Positions 1 to 9,542 of a stretch of 64,000 nt of DNA are shown here, piece after piece. The DNA comes from JACPNO01 sp963825405 (GTDB lineage Bacteria; Acidobacteriota; Terriglobia; Bryobacterales; Bryobacteraceae), in NCBI GenBank assembly GCA_963825405.1, contig CAWGTB010000003.1, positions 1,527,058-1,591,057 of the forward strand. The letters are read 5' to 3'. Positions within the stretch are counted from its first letter, which is position 1. Each line of letters begins with the position of its first letter. The notes beneath the pieces were generated by a model. That model ran no database searches, was not told where the DNA came from, and saw nothing but the letters and a program-made list of their open reading frames with translations. The position numbers were made by a program, and so were the translations under genes.

Positions 1-1
1 G

Positions 2-43
2 GTAGGCCTCGTGATCCGCCTGGCGCCGGAGATGGCCGGATGA
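2..43 (+). CDS. C-terminal end of an upstream gene (partial)
   Basis: Only the last 13 codons are inside the window, ending Arg-Leu-Ala-Pro-Glu-Met-Ala-Gly before a TGA at 41-43. The stop overlaps the ATG of the next gene (ATGA at 40-43), so the two are translationally coupled. ADOP permeases of Acidobacteriota are often preceded by a PadR-family regulator; that identity is a guess from context, since the visible residues are too few to recognise a family. Confidence 0.4.
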   Translation, partial: VGLVIRLAPEMAG

Positions 44-2710
44 TGAATCTCTCGCAGGTTGCGGACATCCTGCGGCTGCGCTGGCGGTCGCTGGCCGGAA
101 AAGCGCATGTCGAGCGGGAACTCGAACGCGAGCTGGCGTTCCACCTCGAACAGCAAATCGAAGAAAACATCGCCAAGGGAATGCCTCTGGAGGAAGCGCG
201 TGCCGCCGCGCGCCGCAGCCTCGGGGGAATGGCACAAATTCAGGAGGAATGCCGCGATATGCGCCGCATCAACCCACTCGAAACCATCTGGAACGACTTA
301 CGATACGCGGTCCGCATCCTGGGCCGGGCTCCGGCATTCACTATCGTGATCGTATTGACGCTGGCGCTCAGTATCGGCGCCAACAGCGCCATCTTCAGCG
401 TCATCCAGGGCGTGCTGCTGCGGCCGCTGCCTTATCCGCAGGCCGACCGGCTGGTGCGCGTGTATTTTGCCAGCGGTACGCAGGCGAAGTTTTCCTTGAA
501 CCCTAACGATTTTCTGGACATGCGCGCGCGCAATCGCACCTTCGAGAGCATGGCGGCCATCAATCGCCACGATGCGCAACTCTCCGGCGTGGGCGAGCCC
601 GTCATGCTGCATGCGTTCAACGTCTCGGCCGGATACTTCCGCATGCTGGGCTTGCATCCGGCGCGTGGCCGCGAGTTTACATTTGAGGAAGAACTGCCCG
701 GGCGCGGCAATCTGGCCATTCTGAGCGACCGGTCATGGCGTGCGCGCTTTGCCGCGGATCCAGCGGTGATCGGCCGCACGATTACCCTCGATGGGCAGAC
801 GTTCACCGTGGTGGGCGTGATGCCGCCAACCGCCCGCCATCCGGGCAACAACTTTCACGCCGTCGCCGACGGGGACACGGTAGATCTCTGGTGCCCGTAT
901 TCGTTCAATGACGACCCAAGCAAGCGCCAGTCGCATTTCATGGATGTGTTCGGACGCCTCAAGCCGGGCGTTTCGCCTGAACAGGCCAATGCGGATCTTG
1001 AGCGCGGTTCTTGCGCAAATGAGCAATGAGCAAACCGGCAAAGGCTGGCGCGTCTACCTGGTTCCGCTGTACCGCGAAATGGTGGGGCGCACCCGGCAGA
1101 TGCTATTCGTGCTTTTGGGCGCGGTGGGATTGCTGCTGCTGATCGCCTGCGTGAATGCGGCCAACCTGCTGCTGGCGCGATCGAGCGCGCGGGTTCGTGA
1201 AATCGCGGTGCGGTCGGCGTTGGGCGCGGCGCGTGGACGCATTGTCCGCCAGTTGCTCACCGAAAGCCTGGTGATTGCGCTCGCCGGGGCTGCGCTCGGA
1301 ACGGTGTTGGCTTTTGGCGGTGTGAGCGCGCTGGTGTCGCGTCTGCCGACGGACTTTCCGCGCGCATCCGAGATTCGCCTTGACGGGGCCGTCTTTGCAT
1401 TCACGCTAATCATCGCCGTGCTTACAGGGCTGTTGTTCGGACTGGTCCCGGCGCTCACCGCTTCGGCTACGGATCTGCAGCGGAGTCTGCGCGAAGGCGG
1501 ACGCGGCTCGACTGGCGGCGGACGGCAATTGCGGCTGCGAAATTTTCTGGTGGTGGGCGAGACAGGTCTCGCGTGCGTGCTGCTCATCGCCGCCGGATTG
1601 ATGTTGCATAGTTTCGTGAACCTGCTGCGTGCCGATCCTGGCTTTCAGCCGCAGCAGGTGCTCACGGCATCTCTCTCGCTGCCCCGGCTGCAGTACCCCA
1701 ATGACGTCGATCGCATTCGGTTCTTCGATCGGCTGCTGGCAAATCTGCAAGCGCTTCCCGGCGTGCAAACCGCTGCCATCGGCACCGATCTGCCGTGGAC
1801 CGGCTATGACGGAAATGCGGACGGCTTTCTGGTGGAAGGGCGTCCGATTGCCTACAAGGACCAAACCACGGCCCGCTATCACCAGACTTCCGTTGACTAC
1901 TTCCGCGCGCTGGGGATTCCGTTGCTGCGCGGGCGTTTCTTCACCGGCCGCGACGACAAAGACGCACCTACCGTGATCATCATCAACGAAACCATGGCCA
2001 AGCGATATTGGCCCGGCGAGGATGCGGTGGGAAAGCGGATTTCCTTTCGCAGCGAGCCGAAAGAGAAGGACTGGTGGCCGGTTGTCGGAGTGGTCGGGGA
2101 TATCAAAGACCAGCCCGACAGCCCCGCGGCGCGACCGGCAATGTGGTTTCCGTATCCGCAATGGCCGGACAGCGCGATGTGGGTAGTGGTGCGCTCGACG
2201 TCCGGGCCGGCCGCGGTGGCTACGCAGTTCCGGCAGACGGTGCGGGAACTCGATCCGAGCTTGGCGATAGACGGACTGCGCACCATGAGTCAAGTTACTG
2301 ACGCCGCGGTTTCGACCCAGCGCTTCGCGCTCTTCCTGGTGGGGTTGTTTGCGGCGCTGGCACTGCTGCTGGCCACGATCGGCATGTACGGTGTGATTTC
2401 GTATTCCGTGAATCAGCGCATGCAGGAGTTTGGCTTGAGGATGGCGCTGGGAGCCCGGCCCTCGGACCTGATGCGCCTGATTGTGGGGCAGGGATTGCGG
2501 CTGTCGCTGGTGGGCGCGGCCATCGGCCTGGTGCTGGCGGCTACTTTCGCGCGTCTGCTGGGAAGCCTGCTGTACGGCGTCAGCGGCGCCGATCCGATTA
2601 CGTTTGCGGCGGTGGCGGTGCTGGCGCTGTCGACAACGACGCTTGCCTGTTATCTGCCGGCGCGCAGGGCTTCGGACGCCGATCCGATGCATTCGCTGCG
2701 CGCGGAGTGA
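40..2710 (+). CDS. ADOP-type MacB/FtsX ABC permease (frameshifted)
   Basis: Integral membrane permease of the acidobacterial duplicated orphan permease type. The first ~85 residues form the soluble prefix (amphipathic, ending in a cluster of Arg/Glu and Asp-Leu-Arg-Tyr). Then come a transmembrane segment, a MacB-type periplasmic domain, three membrane segments, a second periplasmic domain and a final three-segment FtsX core. No ATPase gene is adjacent, as usual for these orphans. The reading frame shifts near 1003: one extra G after an Arg codon moves the frame, and removing it gives a continuous protein of 889 residues, the normal ADOP size. A stop would otherwise appear at 1029. The substrate is unknown; family members are linked to macrolide or peptide export or lipoprotein release only by homology. 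Confidence 0.85.
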
Positions 2711-3121
2711 TCAGCCGACGGATTGTTGTACCAGCGCGCCCACGCCGGAAATGTTCTTGATCAGTTCATCGGGAACGGCGTGGCGCTTCTGCAGGTATTC
2801 GGGGCTGTTGTAAGAAACCCAGGTCTTGCCTTGGCTGTTTTCCCAGACCAGGACCTTCAAAGGAAGATCGATGGCAATACTGGGAGCAGCCAGCATCACC
2901 GGCGTACCGCTTTTCGGGCTGCCGAAGATCAGCAGCTTGGTGGGACGCATCTTCATTCCCGCCTTTGCTGCTTCGCCGCTGTGGTCGATCAAGGCGAATA
3001 GCGTGATTTCTTTGCTTTGCAGAACCTGTTTCAGTTTCTCGATGGTCTGGTCTACCGGATCATTGCTCGGCACGGTGATGATCCCGCTGTCGGTGGATGG
3101 CATCATCGAATAGGTTGCCAT
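2711..3121 (-). CDS. DUF302 family protein
   Basis: A 136-residue soluble protein with the DUF302 pattern: an N-terminal strand-helix, a central segment on fatty-acid/thiamine-like wording Leu-Leu-Ile-Phe-Gly-Ser-Pro-Lys followed by Gly-Thr-Pro-Val-Met, and a basic C-terminal part with Tyr-Asn-Ser-Pro-Glu-Tyr-Leu. The biochemical role of the family is not established. The annotated ATG (3121-3119) lies base-on-base over an ATG of the divergent selA frame, so one of the two starts is likely further inside; for selA a GTG at 3171 is the better choice. The stop is directly next to the stop of the ADOP permease. Confidence 0.75.
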   Translation of the reverse strand: MATYSMMPSTDSGIITVPSNDPVDQTIEKLKQVLQSKEITLFALIDHSGEAAKAGMKMRPTKLLIFGSPKSGTPVMLAAPSIAIDLPLKVLVWENSQGKTWVSYNSPEYLQKRHAVPDELIKNISGVGALVQQSVG

Positions 3122-3170
3122 GCAGGCGCGGGAATGGACAAGCGCGGATTCTGCCCGCTACCATCAAGAC

Positions 3171-4506
3171 GTGTCGGAAAGCGGTCCGCTGCGAGAATTG
3201 CCCGGAGTCCACGAAGTGCTGGAACGGCTCGGCCCGGCGCTCGAACGTTTTCCGCGCGCGGTGGTGGTGTCCGAAGTGCGGCGCGTGATTGACGCGGCTC
3301 GGGCTGGGATTCGCGCCGGATCATCGGGTAATGGGATCGCGATCGAAGCGCTGGTCGAGCGGTCGCTCGCCGGGCTTACCAAGCCGTCCCTGCGGCGCGT
3401 GATCAATGCCACCGGCGTGGTGCTGCACACTAATTTAGGGCGCGCGCCGCTCGGTGAGTTCGAGCCGATTTCCGGTTACTCCAATCTGGAATACGACCTG
3501 CACGCCGGAAAACGCGGCAAGCGTGACGTCCACGCGGGCGGGCTGCTGGAGCGGCTGCTGGGAGTGCCGGCGATTGCGGTGAACAACAACGCCGCCGCGA
3601 TTTTTCTGGCGCTGCATGAGCTGGCCCAGGGACAGGAAGTCATCGTCTCGCGCGGCGAGTTGATCGAAATCGGCGACGGCTTTCGCATCCCCGACATCAT
3701 GCAGAGTTCAGGCGCCGTGCTGCGCGAAGTCGGCACTACTAACCGCACGCATATCGACGACTATCGCGCCGCCATCAACGAGCGCACGCGGCTACTGCTG
3801 CGCGTCCATCCCAGCAATTTCCGCATGGCAAGGATTCACTGCGCGCCCGGAATTGCGTGAGCTGGCCGCGCTGGGCAGGGAAGCCGGCATTCCGGTGTAC
3901 GAGGATTTGGGCAGCGGCTGCGTCACGGATTTGCGAGCTTTTGGGATCAATGAGCCGCTGGTGTCGGCCAGCCTGGAAGCGGGCGCCGATGTGGTGTCGT
4001 TCAGCGGCGACAAGCTGCTGGGCGGGCCGCAGGCGGGCATCCTGGCCGGAAAGCCGGAGCTGATCGCGCGTTTGCGCCGCAATCCGATGTTTCGGGCGCT
4101 GCGTCTCGACAAGCTGATTTATCAGGCGCTCGAAGCGACGCTGAGGCATGTGCTCCTTGAGCAATGGGACCTGGTGCCGGCGCTGGCCATGATCCGCGCC
4201 AGCGCCGCCGAGATTCGCGGGCGCGCCGAGCGTGCCGCATCACAGATCACAGGCCTGGACGTGCGCGTTGAGCCTGGCGAGTCCGTAATAGGCGGCGGCT
4301 CGACGCCGGAGCAATCCATTCCGACATGGCTGCTGGTGATCTCGGTCAGCGATGTGCGCGCCGCGGAACGGCGTTTGCGTCTAGGCGAACCCGCCGTGAT
4401 CGCGCGCATTGAGGATGACCGGCTCATCCTTGATCTGCGCACCGTGTTCCCGGAAGAAGAAGGCGCGTTGGTGAGTGCGCTCCGCGGGCTCTCTGGCGCT
4501 GCCTGA
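3171..4506 (+). CDS. selA: L-seryl-tRNA(Sec) selenium transferase SelA (frameshifted)
   Basis: PLP enzyme that converts Ser-tRNA(Sec) to Sec-tRNA(Sec) using selenophosphate. The N-terminal helical domain is followed by the family signature Arg-Val-Ile-Asn-Ala-Thr-Gly-Val-Val-Leu-His-Thr-Asn-Leu-Gly-Arg-Ala, the segment ending Gly-Thr-Thr-Asn-Arg-Thr, and the PLP lysine in Phe-Ser-Gly-Asp-Lys-Leu-Leu-Gly-Gly-Pro-Gln-Ala-Gly. One extra G near 3827 breaks the frame after His-Pro-Ser-Asn-Phe-Arg-Met; without it the chain continues Gln-Gly-Phe-Thr-Ala-Arg-Pro-Glu-Leu. From the GTG at 3171 the corrected gene is 444 residues. An ATG at 3120 is possible but overlaps the divergent DUF302 start. No selB, selD or selC is visible here. 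Its presence shows the genome can probably make selenocysteine, which matters for the gene at 12175. Confidence 0.88.
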
Positions 4507-4530
4507 CAGGGGAATTGCTACTCTGTCCGT

Positions 4531-4932
4531 ATGCGTGCCAAGCCGCTCATTGCCGTTACCGATGTCGAAGCAAGCAGCCGGTGGTACCAACGTCTACTGG
4601 GCTGCCAAAGTGATCACGGCGGCCCAAACTACGAGCGGTTGATTTCGAATGGCCAACTGGTACTTCAGCTGCACAGCTTCGACGCCGAACATGACCACGG
4701 TCCGATCGGCAACCGCGACGATAGGCCTTACGGAAACGGCGTCCTGCTGTGGTTTGAAGTAGACGACTTTGACGCTGTCCTCCAGCGATCCAGCGACATG
4801 GGGGTCGAGGTTATCCTGCCCCGGCGTCGCAACGATCCCGATCACTGGGAGTGCTGGATGCGGGATCCCGACGGCTACACCCTTGTGGTTGCCAGCCCCG
4901 ACGGATCGGCAGGCCCGCCGCCACATGAGTGA
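4531..4932 (+). CDS. VOC (glyoxalase/bleomycin-resistance) family protein
   Basis: A 133-residue single vicinal-oxygen-chelate domain with two beta-alpha-beta-beta-beta halves. The first half runs Val-Glu-Ala-Ser-Ser-Arg-Trp-Tyr-Gln-Arg-Leu-Leu-Gly and the second ends in the typical Asp-Pro-Asp-Gly-Tyr-Thr-Leu-Val-Val. Metal-ligand candidates are His in the Leu-Gln-Leu-His segment and the Glu of the second half. Members include glyoxalases, extradiol dioxygenases and fosfomycin or bleomycin resistance proteins; the sequence does not decide between them. It follows selA by 24 bp and may share its transcript, without an obvious functional link. Confidence 0.75.
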   Translation: MRAKPLIAVTDVEASSRWYQRLLGCQSDHGGPNYERLISNGQLVLQLHSFDAEHDHGPIGNRDDRPYGNGVLLWFEVDDFDAVLQRSSDMGVEVILPRRRNDPDHWECWMRDPDGYTLVVASPDGSAGPPPHE

Positions 4933-5038
4933 TGGGGTCAAAGAGAAAATTCTGGAAATTCAGGACACTGGCTTTTGCGTGCGTGTTGGGCGCCGGCGAC
5001 TGCGAGCAACAGCTTAAGATCGAAAATCCAAGAGCCGT

Positions 5039-6043
5039 TTAGACCGGTCTGGCTTCCACCACATTGATCATCGTGGTGGTGGGCGTGATGGATTTGAATT
5101 CGAAGCCGGATGCTTTCAGCAATGACCGGAATTGGGCCTCGGTGCGCTCCTGGCCACCGGGGTAGGCGAGCATGGTCATGTCCAAATCTTTTGACGGTGA
5201 GGGTGCGTTGCCGGTGGGCACGACGCAGTCAACGATTAGCAGCTTGCCGTTGGCGGGAATCACTTTGCGGCAGTGGCCGAGGATCTGGATGCACTGTTCG
5301 TCAGTCCAATCGTGAATGATGTGGCGGAACAGGTAAGCGTCGGCTCCAGCGGGGATGGTTTGGAAAAAGCTGCCTTCGATAACGCTGCAGCGGTCGGCCA
5401 GGCCGGCGGTCTTTAAGTTCTCTTTCGCCCTTCCGACGACGTGGCCCAGGTCAAACAGAATCCCCTTCATGTTCGGGTAGCCCGCGAGCACGGCCGAAAT
5501 GAGCGAGCCGTTGCCGCCGCCGATGTCGGCCAGAATATGGATGCCGGTGAAATCGTAGGCGTCCAGCATCGCCGTGGTTTCATAGAAATTTAAGGAGCCC
5601 ATGCCTGCGTCGAAGATCGGGCCCATTTCCGGGTGGGCTTGAATGTAGTTAAAAATCGGCGCGCCGAAGACTTTGTTGAAGCCGGGCTCGCCCGTTTGAA
5701 TGGAGTGATGCAAGCCATCCCAGCCGGCAAACAGGTGGTGGAACATCTGCGCGCCCGCGCGGTAAGAGCCCGGGGCGTCGCTGCGCAAGGCGGCCGATAG
5801 CGGTGTGTGGTCGAAATGGCGATTCCCGGTCTCCTGAAAAAGGCCGTGGCCGGCCAGGAAGCGGAGAATCCGATAGAGCGACGGCTCATGCGTTTTGCTG
5901 GCGCTGGCGAGATGTTCGACCGGCTGCGGCTGGCCAGGTTGGATGAGATCGGCAACGCCGAGCTCGGCGATGGAGCAGACCGCGCGGCTAAGCGCGGCGC
6001 CGATCAGGATGAGGTTGAGCTGTTCGGTTTCTTGTTGGGCCAT
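5039..6043 (-). CDS. SAM-dependent O-methyltransferase (acetylserotonin/hydroxyindole type)
   Basis: A 334-residue class I methyltransferase of the plant-type O-methyltransferase family. Residues 1-100 form the winged-helix dimerisation domain (Leu-Tyr-Arg-Ile-Leu-Arg-Phe-Leu-Ala near 56). The SAM loop Asp-Ile-Gly-Gly-Gly-Asn-Gly follows near 173. The catalytic His lies in His-Ile-Ile-His-Asp-Trp near 240, the position used by the family to deprotonate a hydroxyl. Substrates in bacteria are usually phenolic secondary metabolites; nothing nearby indicates which. The gene stands alone, divergent from the membrane-protein pair at 6122. Confidence 0.82.
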   Translation of the reverse strand: MAQQETEQLNLILIGAALSRAVCSIAELGVADLIQPGQPQPVEHLASASKTHEPSLYRILRFLAGHGLFQETGNRHFDHTPLSAALRSDAPGSYRAGAQMFHHLFAGWDGLHHSIQTGEPGFNKVFGAPIFNYIQAHPEMGPIFDAGMGSLNFYETTAMLDAYDFTGIHILADIGGGNGSLISAVLAGYPNMKGILFDLGHVVGRAKENLKTAGLADRCSVIEGSFFQTIPAGADAYLFRHIIHDWTDEQCIQILGHCRKVIPANGKLLIVDCVVPTGNAPSPSKDLDMTMLAYPGGQERTEAQFRSLLKASGFEFKSITPTTTMINVVEARPV

Positions 6044-6121
6044 GATTTCCAGTTAGAGTACCGCATATTAGCTTGCGTGTTTGTACGATAATTCTCATGG
6101 CTTAAGAAGCGTAATGACTGC

Positions 6122-7065
6122 ATGACCATACTCACTCGCTTGGAGCATTGGAAGGAGCAGGGCGTTATATCGCCGGAGCAGCACGCGCTCCTGGCAGGCC
6201 TCTCCCGTGAAGAGCCCTTCTCGGTTGCTCTCGAGCTGAATATTCTCCTTTACCTGGGTGTTCTGGCGTTCGTCGGCGGCCTCGGCTGGACGATAAGTAC
6301 CTGGTCACAGCAACTGGGAGACGTCCTGGTCCTGACCATCCTGTCGGCGGTGCTGGCCGCTTGTTTTTGGTACTGCTTCTCCCGCGCGCCTGCGTGGTCC
6401 CCTGCGGAAACTCCTCCACCCAGCCTGGCTTTCGACTACGTGCTTTACCTCGGCTGCCTCACCTGGCCCGTGGAGCTTGGATACCTTGAGCAGCGGTTTC
6501 ATGTGCTCTCCGGACAATGGGATTTCTATCTACTGGCGACCGCCGGTTTGTTCTTCTTCCTCGCTTATCGTTTCGACAACCGCTTCGTGCTGTCGCTCGC
6601 GTTGTCTTCGCTGGCGGGATGGTTCGGGCTTACCATCTCGCACTGGCCATCCCATCAGGACGCGGCGTACAGGCAATATGCCATTCTCTATAGTCTGACG
6701 GTCGCCGCCGCCGGAACCGTACTTGAGCGCCGCGGCCTGAAAGCGCATTTCTTCGGCACCTATTTGAATATCGCGGCCAACGTGCTGTTTTGGGCGCTGC
6801 TTTCCGGGGTGTTCAATCGGCAGGGTTACGTCGTATGGTTTCTCGCGCTGCTTGCCGCTTGCGGCGCATCTCTCGCCTGGGGCATCACGCGCCGGCAATT
6901 TTCGTTTGTCGCTTACGCCGCGGTGTACGGCTACGTGGGTGTCAGTTCAATCCTCATCCGCGACCTAATGGCACTAGAGCTATGCTGGGCTATTTCTTCG
7001 TTACCGGCATTGCCATGGTCATTATGTTGGTCCAGATCGCGCGCCGCTTCGGGAGGGAAGCGTGA
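6122..7065 (+). CDS. DUF2157-like multi-pass membrane protein (frameshifted)
   Basis: The N-terminal ~35 residues are a soluble helical hairpin (Trp-Lys-Glu-Gln-Gly-Val-Ile-Ser-Pro-Glu-Gln), typical of DUF2157 proteins, followed by about eight to nine hydrophobic segments. The function of the family is unknown. Near 6975 the frame is lost: the C-terminal membrane segment (Met-Leu-Gly-Tyr-Phe-Phe-Val-Thr-Gly) continues in another frame and ends at 7065. One missing base restores 314 residues. The stop TGA overlaps the GTG start of the next gene (GTGA at 7062-7065), so the pair is coupled. Confidence 0.65.
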
Positions 7066-8271
7066 GAGCCTACAGCGCATCAAGCGAAGAAGCGCTGCGC
7101 GCCCGCAAGCTGCTGAAGGACTGGGCCGGCGAAGGCTTCCTGACCGCAGCGCAGTACCAGCGCATGGAGCGGGAAACCGTCTGTGAGCTTCGCCGCACCA
7201 ACATTTTCCTGCGAATTGTCTTGTTCCTCTTTACCCTGCTGATCGTGGGCGCCGCCGTCGGGCTCTGCTTCGAGGGTTTTCTCTCGCGAGCAACAATGCA
7301 ACCAGTTGGCATTTTCCTGCTGATCTGCGCCGCCATCTGCTATGCGGCCGCCGAATTCACTGTTTCTCGGGGCCGGCTGTATCGTTACGGAATCGAGGAA
7401 GCTCTCGCCGCCTGCTCGGTTGGCCTTCTCTGTATGGGAATGAAGGCTGCGTTTTTCGTCGGTCGGCATTATTCGGGGATGCCTGACGGAATGGAGTTCC
7501 TCGTTCCAGCTGCCGGCGCCATCTTGTCGCTTTGGATATGGCGCCGTTTCGGACTGCCCTACGCATTTCTCGCGGCGATGATCTTCGCCGTCGAACTGCC
7601 AGGCTACTGGACCTCGTCCCATTCGGCGCAACACCTGATCGTTGCGGCATTCTACGCAACCGGCCTGATAGCCGTGGCCGCGGTACGCACCCGCCATCGC
7701 TTTACGTACCTCGACCACGGGTATTCGATTGTCGAAGCGTTCCTCTGGCTGGGCATCTACCTGGCGATCAACCTCCAGCTTTCGTCGGTGGACCTGCTTG
7801 GGCAATGGTGGGGCGGCGCTCGGATCAGCACCGAATTCTCCAGGGCGTTCTACTGGGCCACCTGGGTGCTGACCTGGTGCCTGCCACCCGCCGTGCTGGC
7901 GCGCGGCCTGCGGCGGAAAGACCGGTTCGTGATCGCAGCGGGCGCGGTCGCCGCCATCCTGACTTTCGTCACCAATAAGCCGTACCTCGGCTGGCCAGCG
8001 GCATAGCTGGGACCCGATGCTGCTGGGCGCACTGTTGATCGGTGCCGGGCTCTTGATTCGGCGCTGGCTGGCCGCCGGACCGGGCGAAATTCGCTACGGG
8101 TTTACCGCGCAGCGTCTGTCGGGAAAGGACAAACGCTGGATGAACGTCGGGACAGTCGCATTCGGCCTCGTTCCGCCGCAAGTAATAACGCCAAGCCCAC
8201 AAACCGGCAGTGCCGACGTCCAATTCGGTGGTGGAGATTCGGGAGGCGGAGGCGCTAGCTCCGATTTTTGA
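7062..8271 (+). CDS. Multi-pass membrane protein paired with the DUF2157-like gene (frameshifted)
   Basis: An N-terminal amphipathic stretch (Leu-Leu-Lys-Asp-Trp-Ala-Gly-Glu-Gly-Phe-Leu-Thr) resembles the start of the preceding protein, then about ten hydrophobic segments follow, suggesting an ancient duplication of the same architecture. A TAG at 8004 ends the first frame because of one extra C near 7995. Without it the chain reads Tyr-Leu-Gly-Trp-Gln-Arg-His-Ser-Trp-Asp-Pro-Met and continues to 8271, giving 402 residues. The C-terminus is a Gly/Ser-rich tail (Phe-Gly-Gly-Gly-Asp-Ser-Gly-Gly-Gly-Gly) after the last membrane helix. The GTG start is chosen from the 4-bp overlap. I do not know the function. 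Confidence 0.65.
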
Positions 8272-8279
8272 AGGGCAGC

Positions 8280-8690
8280 TTACTTCGTTCGAACGGTCTG
8301 GATGATGGTGACGTCCCGGACATCCAGACCATCAGCTCCACCGACATAAGGCCGCTGAATCTTCATCCAAAGCTTGGAATTGGCCAGTGTGGTTCCACCG
8401 TCCAGGATGAAGAAGAACCATTTGACCTGTTGTCCAGACGCCAGCTTGGGGCCGGTGCTGCGCATCGAGAACTCTTTGTATTGGGCCTTGTAGAAGGTGT
8501 AGACCTTGTCGAGGCTATCACCCGTCGTGTACACCTCAGACTGCTTGCCCGGCGCAGCGGCCGACGCCTCTTGACTGGCTTTTAGATCCAGCTTGGAGCC
8601 CGCGTAAGGCTTAAAATCTTGAGCTAAACAGGGGATACTGACCGCAGCCAGAAGCATGCCGGCTGCTAAGAACAACTGAGGAATCCGCAT
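8280..8690 (-). CDS. Small exported protein of unknown function
   Basis: From the ATG at 8690 the product is 136 residues with a clear signal peptide (Met-Arg-Ile-Pro then a Leu/Ala core ending Cys-Leu-Ala-Gln). The open frame extends 52 codons upstream but lacks coding character, so the internal ATG is preferred. The mature part has a Val-Tyr-Thr-Phe-Tyr-Lys-Ala-Gln-Tyr segment, as seen in small periplasmic proteins that monitor pairs of time-series-like beta strands, but I cannot name a family. It lies divergent to the exported protein at 8832. Confidence 0.55.
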   Translation of the reverse strand: MRIPQLFLAAGMLLAAVSIPCLAQDFKPYAGSKLDLKASQEASAAAPGKQSEVYTTGDSLDKVYTFYKAQYKEFSMRSTGPKLASGQQVKWFFFILDGGTTLANSKLWMKIQRPYVGGADGLDVRDVTIIQTVRTK

Positions 8691-8831
8691 TTGCAACACC
8701 ATCCATTCGCCACTCAACGCTAGCACGAATCGTAAAGCTGTCGACTCGAAGTTTGCGGTCCGGCTTGTGACACCAGGAAAACTGTAACAACGTAAGACCG
8801 CTCCAAGGCGGGAGGGCAGTAGAATCCGGGC

Positions 8832-9455
8832 ATGTTGAAAAAGCACAACTCAATTGTTTGCCTGGTCCTGACTCTCCTTACCCAATCGTCACAGGCTCAA
8901 TCCTCGCTGCCGCCGCGTACGGTACTAGTTCAGAAAGGAATCGTTCTCAAGTTTGCGATCGTTGCAGAACTTAACTCTGGAACCGCAAGGAAAGGCGATG
9001 CGGTTCCGCTGCGATTAACCAGACCTCTAGTGGTCGATGGAATCACCTTGCTTCCCGTAGGGGCCCAGGCACAGGGGCGGGTAAGCGAAGTGAAGAGGGC
9101 GGGACCGAAGTGCGTGTCTGGTTTTATCGAATTGGATGTTCCTCAAGTCCGCTTCCCGGACTCCAGCATTGCACTTACAGAGGTCGCCTTTCGAACTCCT
9201 CGGTCTGGCGCGCCGATACCGGAAAAGATAAACGATAGCCAAATACGACGCGGCCGGCACGACCTCCTGAAAGCGATTCCGTTTATTATTTTATTGACTC
9301 CACTCTATCTCCTCGCGGCCATCTCGGTTGGCGCCGGTGAGAATGGTGGCACCGGTGGAGGGTTACCCCCTTGCGCCTACGGGCGTGAGTTCATCTTTCC
9401 TGTTGGGAGCACAGTTGGGGTAGTAGTCGGGAAAAAACACCGCGTTCAATATTGA
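8832..9455 (+). CDS. Exported hypothetical protein with a C-terminal membrane segment
   Basis: A 207-residue protein beginning with a short signal peptide (basic Lys-Lys, then a Val/Leu core, cleavage likely after Ser-Gln-Ala). The mature region has a repeated idea of values set or restored: Gly-Thr-Ala-Arg-Lys-Gly-Asp-Ala-Val-Pro, then Leu-Pro-Val-Gly-Ala-Gln-Ala-Gln-Gly-Arg-Val. This resembles the extracellular beta-rich proteins common in Acidobacteriota. A hydrophobic segment near residues 145-165 (Ile-Pro-Phe-Ile-Ile-Leu-Leu-Thr-Pro-Leu) could be a membrane helix. The family is not recognised. Confidence 0.5.
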   Translation: MLKKHNSIVCLVLTLLTQSSQAQSSLPPRTVLVQKGIVLKFAIVAELNSGTARKGDAVPLRLTRPLVVDGITLLPVGAQAQGRVSEVKRAGPKCVSGFIELDVPQVRFPDSSIALTEVAFRTPRSGAPIPEKINDSQIRRGRHDLLKAIPFIILLTPLYLLAAISVGAGENGGTGGGLPPCAYGREFIFPVGSTVGVVVGKKHRVQY

Positions 9456-9542
9456 TTGCCCGCAAGCTTCCTGAATACGGTTACTAGATGGTGTGTTGTG
9501 TTTTGTATCCGAAAAACAGCGACTCGACCGCGCCGGCGCTAA

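Noticed and set aside
1406..2692. Long antisense frame in the ADOP gene
   Set aside because: It is a shadow in GC-rich DNA: low-complexity His/Arg/Gln product with no motif, overlapping a clear gene.
1..2710. Programmed frameshifting as explanation of the ADOP, selA, E1 and other interruptions
   Set aside because: No common slippery site, and the same single-base insertion pattern occurs in unrelated genes, including tuf.
4924..5016. Small ORF overlapping the VOC stop
   Set aside because: Thirty residues only, with no recognisable conserved domain; possibly a remnant, but not enough to annotate.
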